From CAZNLH01 sp964573995 (GTDB lineage: Bacteria > Gemmatimonadota > CAZMKB01 > CAZNLH01): a stretch of DNA of 8,067 nt. Positions 5,277 through 8,067 of this stretch are shown here, piece by piece. The stretch's first letter is position 1. The number at the start of each line of letters is the position of its first letter. The stretch spans positions 1 to 8,067 of the forward strand of contig CAZNLH010000059.1 in NCBI GenBank assembly GCA_964573995.1. Direction: 5' to 3'. Below the pieces are notes generated by a model. The model searched no databases. It had not been told where the DNA came from and saw only the letters and a program-made list of their open reading frames with translations. The position numbers and the translations under genes are program-made.

Positions 5277-7349
5277 ATGCGCACACTGAAAATCATTGTC
5301 CTGCCGGTGGCACTCTTCTCGTTCCACTCCACGCTTCACGCAGCCACATCCCCACCGACCGGCAACCGTAGCCCCATGCAGGTACATGCACCTCTATCAG
5401 TTCTCCCCACAGACTCCGATTCGTCCGCGCACACCGTCAACTCTCCCGCTTCAACTTCACAAGGTGACTCCACCAGGTCGAGCCCACACCACCAATCATC
5501 ACCATCCGAGGAGACACAAGGGAGGTCCTCGCCAGAAGGCGTACGCTACAGGCTCTCAGGTGCCGTTATAACGGCCTACCGCGAAGTACCGGCGATCTTC
5601 TCCGCTTCCGCCAGCAGGACGAGCATAGGTCCCGAACGGATCGATTCAAGGAATGTATACTCGCCGTCCAGGATGCTCGAAACCGTACCAAATATCACCC
5701 TCGAGGGGACCAACAAGGGGGCATTCCAGTGCCCTGCTATAAGGGGCTTCACGGCGAGCAACAACCTTGTACTGATAGACGGCATTCCGATGAACACGGG
5801 TTTCGCCAACTGGGCAAGCGCACTCTCCCTCCCGTCGAACAACATAGATCATATCGAGGTTCTTCGAGGTCCCAATACCACCGTTTACGGCCCGAACTCG
5901 ATGGGAGGGGTCATAAACATCATCACGCGCGAACCCGGCAAGGAGAATCCAGCCCACGGCGACCTGAGGTTCGGGACCCACGGTCTCCAAAGGACCCTCG
6001 TCAGTTACGGCGGAAAGGGGCCTGGAATCGGCTACCTTCTCTCGGTAAGCCGGGACGACGATGACGGTTACCTGCCGAACACAGACATGGGATCGATGCA
6101 CTACTCCCTTAGAACCGACGCGAACGTCAACGGATCCGAACTCGGGCTGAGAACCGAGTACGTCGACGCCCACGTGGGGGTGCCCATAGATCCAAATGCC
6201 CCTCAGAGGTTCGATTACTGGCGCAATGCCAGGGCCTCCCTCGCATACAGGCTCCAGTTCTCGCCAGGCTTCTCCATCTCCTCCCACGCCTACATCAACC
6301 ATGAAAAGAGCCGTCTCCTGGTATATTCGGACACCACCTTCAGCGCCGTCTCCCAGGACATCCACAACCTGGGTACCACCATCGGAGGGGAGGTCATTAC
6401 CAACTTCATCCCATCCGGTGGGAACCTCCTGACGGCCGGTTTCCAGGCCAGGAGGGACCAGGTAGACATGGCATACGTGGGGGGGCGAAAGGGGTCTTCC
6501 ATTGTAGGTGGATTCCTGCAGGATGTAATAGATATTCCCGGGAGACTCACGATCAACTTCGGACTCCGGGCGGATCATCACAGCATATCGGGCAACGCGG
6601 TGAACGCCGACGCCGGAGCGATCATCCGGCCGTTCCGCGGAACGGGTGCCCTGCCTGGCCCGGTAATACGCGCGAGTTACGGGACCTCCAACCGCTTCCC
6701 CTCGCTAAGGGAACTCTACATGACCAGTCCGGCACCGGGCAGGGGCGACTCGTCACTCAGCAGGGAATCATCCAGGGGCCTCGAACTCGGCGTGGAACAG
6801 GCAATAGCAGGCAATAACGTGGCCAGGTTCACCTACTTCCGCACCATGGCGGAAGACCTCATAGAAAGGGACCTGACCGTTAAGCCCTGGGTCTTTGCGA
6901 GCCTGGGCGCGGTCCGCATGGAGGGGATCGAACTGGAGGTCGAACGTCCCGCCGACCGCCTTCCGGGATACTTCCTGGCTCTGTCCACATTGAACGCCAG
7001 GGAGATCTCCTCGGGAGAAGAACTGGACTTCCGGCCGTCACTTCGCATCAACATGGGCATCGATGAATCAATCGGGCGACTGCGCCTTTACGCAACGGGA
7101 AGGTACACGGGTATCCAGCGTTACAAGCGGAAGGATCCTGAGACTGGCGATACGATCAGGGAGGGTGTCCCGGATTATTTCCTTCTCGAGACAAGGTTCG
7201 TTTACGACCTCTCCAACTATGGAGAGATATCACTGGCCGTGGACAACCTGCTCGGCGAGGACTACCTGGTGGAAGGACACCAGCAGGCCACGCCGGTCCT
7301 GCCGGGCCGTCCAAGGGAATTCACGGTCGGTTACTCCATAGAGATATAA
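5277..7349 (+). CDS. TonB-dependent outer-membrane receptor
   Basis: The 690-residue product is expected to import a scarce ligand (iron chelate, cobalamin or similar) across the outer membrane using TonB energy. I start it at ATG 5277, which follows AGGG at 5265-5268 and gives a clean signal peptide (M-R-T-L-K-I-I, hydrophobic core, cleavage near L-H-A-A at 20-23). An in-frame TTG at 5256 is the alternative. Residues about 27-90 are a Ser/Thr/Pro/His-rich spacer. The plug spans about 91-221, opening with a TonB-box-like A-V-I-T-A (96-100) and showing I-R-G-F, L-V-L-I-D-G-I-P (164-171), V-L-R-G-P-N (195-200), Y-G-P-N-S-M-G-G-V-I-N-I-I-T. The remaining roughly 470 residues are the 22-strand barrel, with late D-N-L-L-G-E-D-Y and P-G-R-P-R-E-F. 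The last residue is Ile rather than the usual aromatic. Substrate is not predictable. The PD40 gene follows after 35 nt. Confidence 0.92.
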   Translation: MRTLKIIVLPVALFSFHSTLHAATSPPTGNRSPMQVHAPLSVLPTDSDSSAHTVNSPASTSQGDSTRSSPHHQSSPSEETQGRSSPEGVRYRLSGAVITAYREVPAIFSASASRTSIGPERIDSRNVYSPSRMLETVPNITLEGTNKGAFQCPAIRGFTASNNLVLIDGIPMNTGFANWASALSLPSNNIDHIEVLRGPNTTVYGPNSMGGVINIITREPGKENPAHGDLRFGTHGLQRTLVSYGGKGPGIGYLLSVSRDDDDGYLPNTDMGSMHYSLRTDANVNGSELGLRTEYVDAHVGVPIDPNAPQRFDYWRNARASLAYRLQFSPGFSISSHAYINHEKSRLLVYSDTTFSAVSQDIHNLGTTIGGEVITNFIPSGGNLLTAGFQARRDQVDMAYVGGRKGSSIVGGFLQDVIDIPGRLTINFGLRADHHSISGNAVNADAGAIIRPFRGTGALPGPVIRASYGTSNRFPSLRELYMTSPAPGRGDSSLSRESSRGLELGVEQAIAGNNVARFTYFRTMAEDLIERDLTVKPWVFASLGAVRMEGIELEVERPADRLPGYFLALSTLNAREISSGEELDFRPSLRINMGIDESIGRLRLYATGRYTGIQRYKRKDPETGDTIREGVPDYFLLETRFVYDLSNYGEISLAVDNLLGEDYLVEGHQQATPVLPGRPREFTVGYSIEI

Positions 7350-7384
7350 CGAAACGGATGAGACATCGGCAAAAGGGGGTCGCC

Positions 7385-7994
7385 ATGAAACAAGAATCGT
7401 CAACTATAATGTGTCTCCTCCTGTCGTTGGCACTTTCCTCCTCTGCCTTTCATCCTCTGCACGTCCGGGCCTGTGGGTCGGGTAATACCCACAGGGCCGA
7501 CCATGGATCGATCGCCACGGAACGCCTCGTCCCCATGCCCACCCACCCGGCATCCATGGACTCACCATGGGGCCTCCTTTACACGGTGAAGGGCCTGACC
7601 GATTACAACAATCAATGCACACCCACGCTCACCGAGGACAATCACGTGATTGTCTACACCTATTCCGCCGTTAACGGCCCGGGCCCGGTCACGAGAGGCA
7701 TTATGATGTCCACCTGGAACGACACTACCGGCTCGTGGAACCCCCCAGTATTCACCGGCTTGATAGGATCCAGGCCCTTCATATCCCCGGACGGATCAAG
7801 GCTGTACTATCACGACCAGGACGACATATGCGGGGAAGACTCCTTATGGGGACGTCTTCAAGATGGAGCCGACGCGGATACGCAACGACAGGCGAGGGAC
7901 CACTCGAGACCCCTTGAGCGTGACTCTTTTTCAGAATTACCTCAACCCCTTCGTACCCATCCACCACATTAACATTTACGGTTACATATCATAA
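7385..7994 (+). pseudogene. PD40 (WD40-like) beta-propeller secreted protein, frameshifted and truncated
   Basis: The start at ATG 7385 has AAAAGGGGG 5 nt upstream; an earlier in-frame ATG at 7358 has no ribosome site. Residues 1 to about 29 are a signal peptide. The next part reads like the opening blades of a PD40 or TolB-type propeller: P-W-G-L-L-Y-T-V, then C-T-P-T-L-T-E-D-N-H (78-87), then I-S-P-D-G-S-R-L-Y-Y (from 133). In the original frame the text after 7844 becomes low-complexity Arg/Gln/Asp-rich and ends at 7972. Skipping one base there restores Y-G-D-V-F-K-M-E-P, as expected after an S-P-D-G blade, with G/C-rich third positions through about 7925 and a stop at 7992-7994. The product would have only two blades or so where the family normally has five or more. 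It lies 35 nt after the receptor, likely co-transcribed. A sequencing or assembly error is a live alternative to genuine decay. Confidence 0.65.
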
Positions 7995-8011
7995 TGAAGG
8001 CAGGATGGCTC

Positions 8012-8067
8012 CTAAAATCCATTCACTTTCTTTCGCAGCCTTTTCTTGGCCGACCTCAACTTCTTCT
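8012..8067 (-). CDS. Possible 3' end of a minus-strand gene (partial)
   Basis: On the minus strand a frame open from the window edge ends at TAG (8014-8012) and encodes a Lys/Arg-rich tail, K-K-L-R-S-A-K-K-R-L-R-K-K-V-N-G-F. Its third codon positions are mostly G/C, as in the confirmed genes here. A second minus-strand frame is also open across the edge and ends at 7989, with less biased codons. Only about 18 codons are visible, so this is a weak call and no family can be named. If real, it converges on the broken PD40 gene. Confidence 0.25.
   Translation of the reverse strand, partial: KKLRSAKKRLRKKVNGF

Noticed and set aside
5067..5387. 106-codon minus-strand open frame spanning the receptor start
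   Set aside because: It overlaps the receptor signal peptide and the hairpin region, and has an Arg/Cys-rich composition with no domain signs.
5646..6581. 311-codon minus-strand open frame
   Set aside because: It is entirely antisense to the well-supported TonB receptor; long shadow frames are expected opposite GC-rich genes.

Overview
The window is a stretch of Gram-negative chromosome. Evidence for an outer membrane is a Kdo transferase, a glycosyltransferase of the ADP-heptose:LPS type, a TonB-dependent receptor and a LolA-fold exported protein. Coding regions are moderately GC-rich with G/C-rich third codon positions, while intergenic DNA is clearly more AT-rich. No rRNA or taxonomic marker is present. 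The Kdo transferase carries the D-x-W-P-N form of its central motif, and a PD40 (WD40-like) secreted protein sits beside a TonB receptor. This combination is reminiscent of the FCB superphylum or of deltaproteobacteria-like uncultured lineages, but that placement is inference only.

Layout. (1) 37-492, plus: a small Cys-rich secreted protein of unknown function, followed by a clear terminator. (2) 693-1493, minus: an exported LolA-like protein with its own probable terminator at 629-657. (3) 1494-1740: a divergent intergenic region with a plausible sigma70-type promoter for each side, each overlapping a short inverted repeat. (4) 1741-4819, plus: a compact three-gene unit of type 4 uracil-DNA glycosylase, GT9 heptosyltransferase and Kdo transferase (waaA). 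The genes are 21 nt apart and then overlap by 14 nt. (5) 4820-5276: about 450 bp without a convincing gene. It holds two related hairpin pairs 129 nt apart, the second of which is a good terminator, and then a structured leader ahead of the next gene. (6) 5277-7349, plus: a TonB-dependent outer-membrane receptor with an unusual low-complexity N-terminal spacer. (7) 7385-7994, plus: a PD40 beta-propeller protein that appears frameshifted near 7844 and truncated. (8) 8012-8067, minus: possibly the tail of a gene running into the window from the right.

How the parts fit. The glycosyltransferase and waaA build the inner core of lipopolysaccharide (Kdo onto lipid A, then heptose-like sugars). The uracil-DNA glycosylase sharing their transcript is a DNA-repair enzyme whose C-terminus ends in a peptide resembling a sliding-clamp binding motif. 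The receptor and the PD40 protein form a second surface-related pair. I see no phage, transposon, CRISPR, tRNA or recognisable defence system. The most interesting items are the broken PD40 gene, the clamp-motif tail on the glycosylase, the duplicated two-hairpin element downstream of waaA, and the unrecognised Cys-rich secreted protein.
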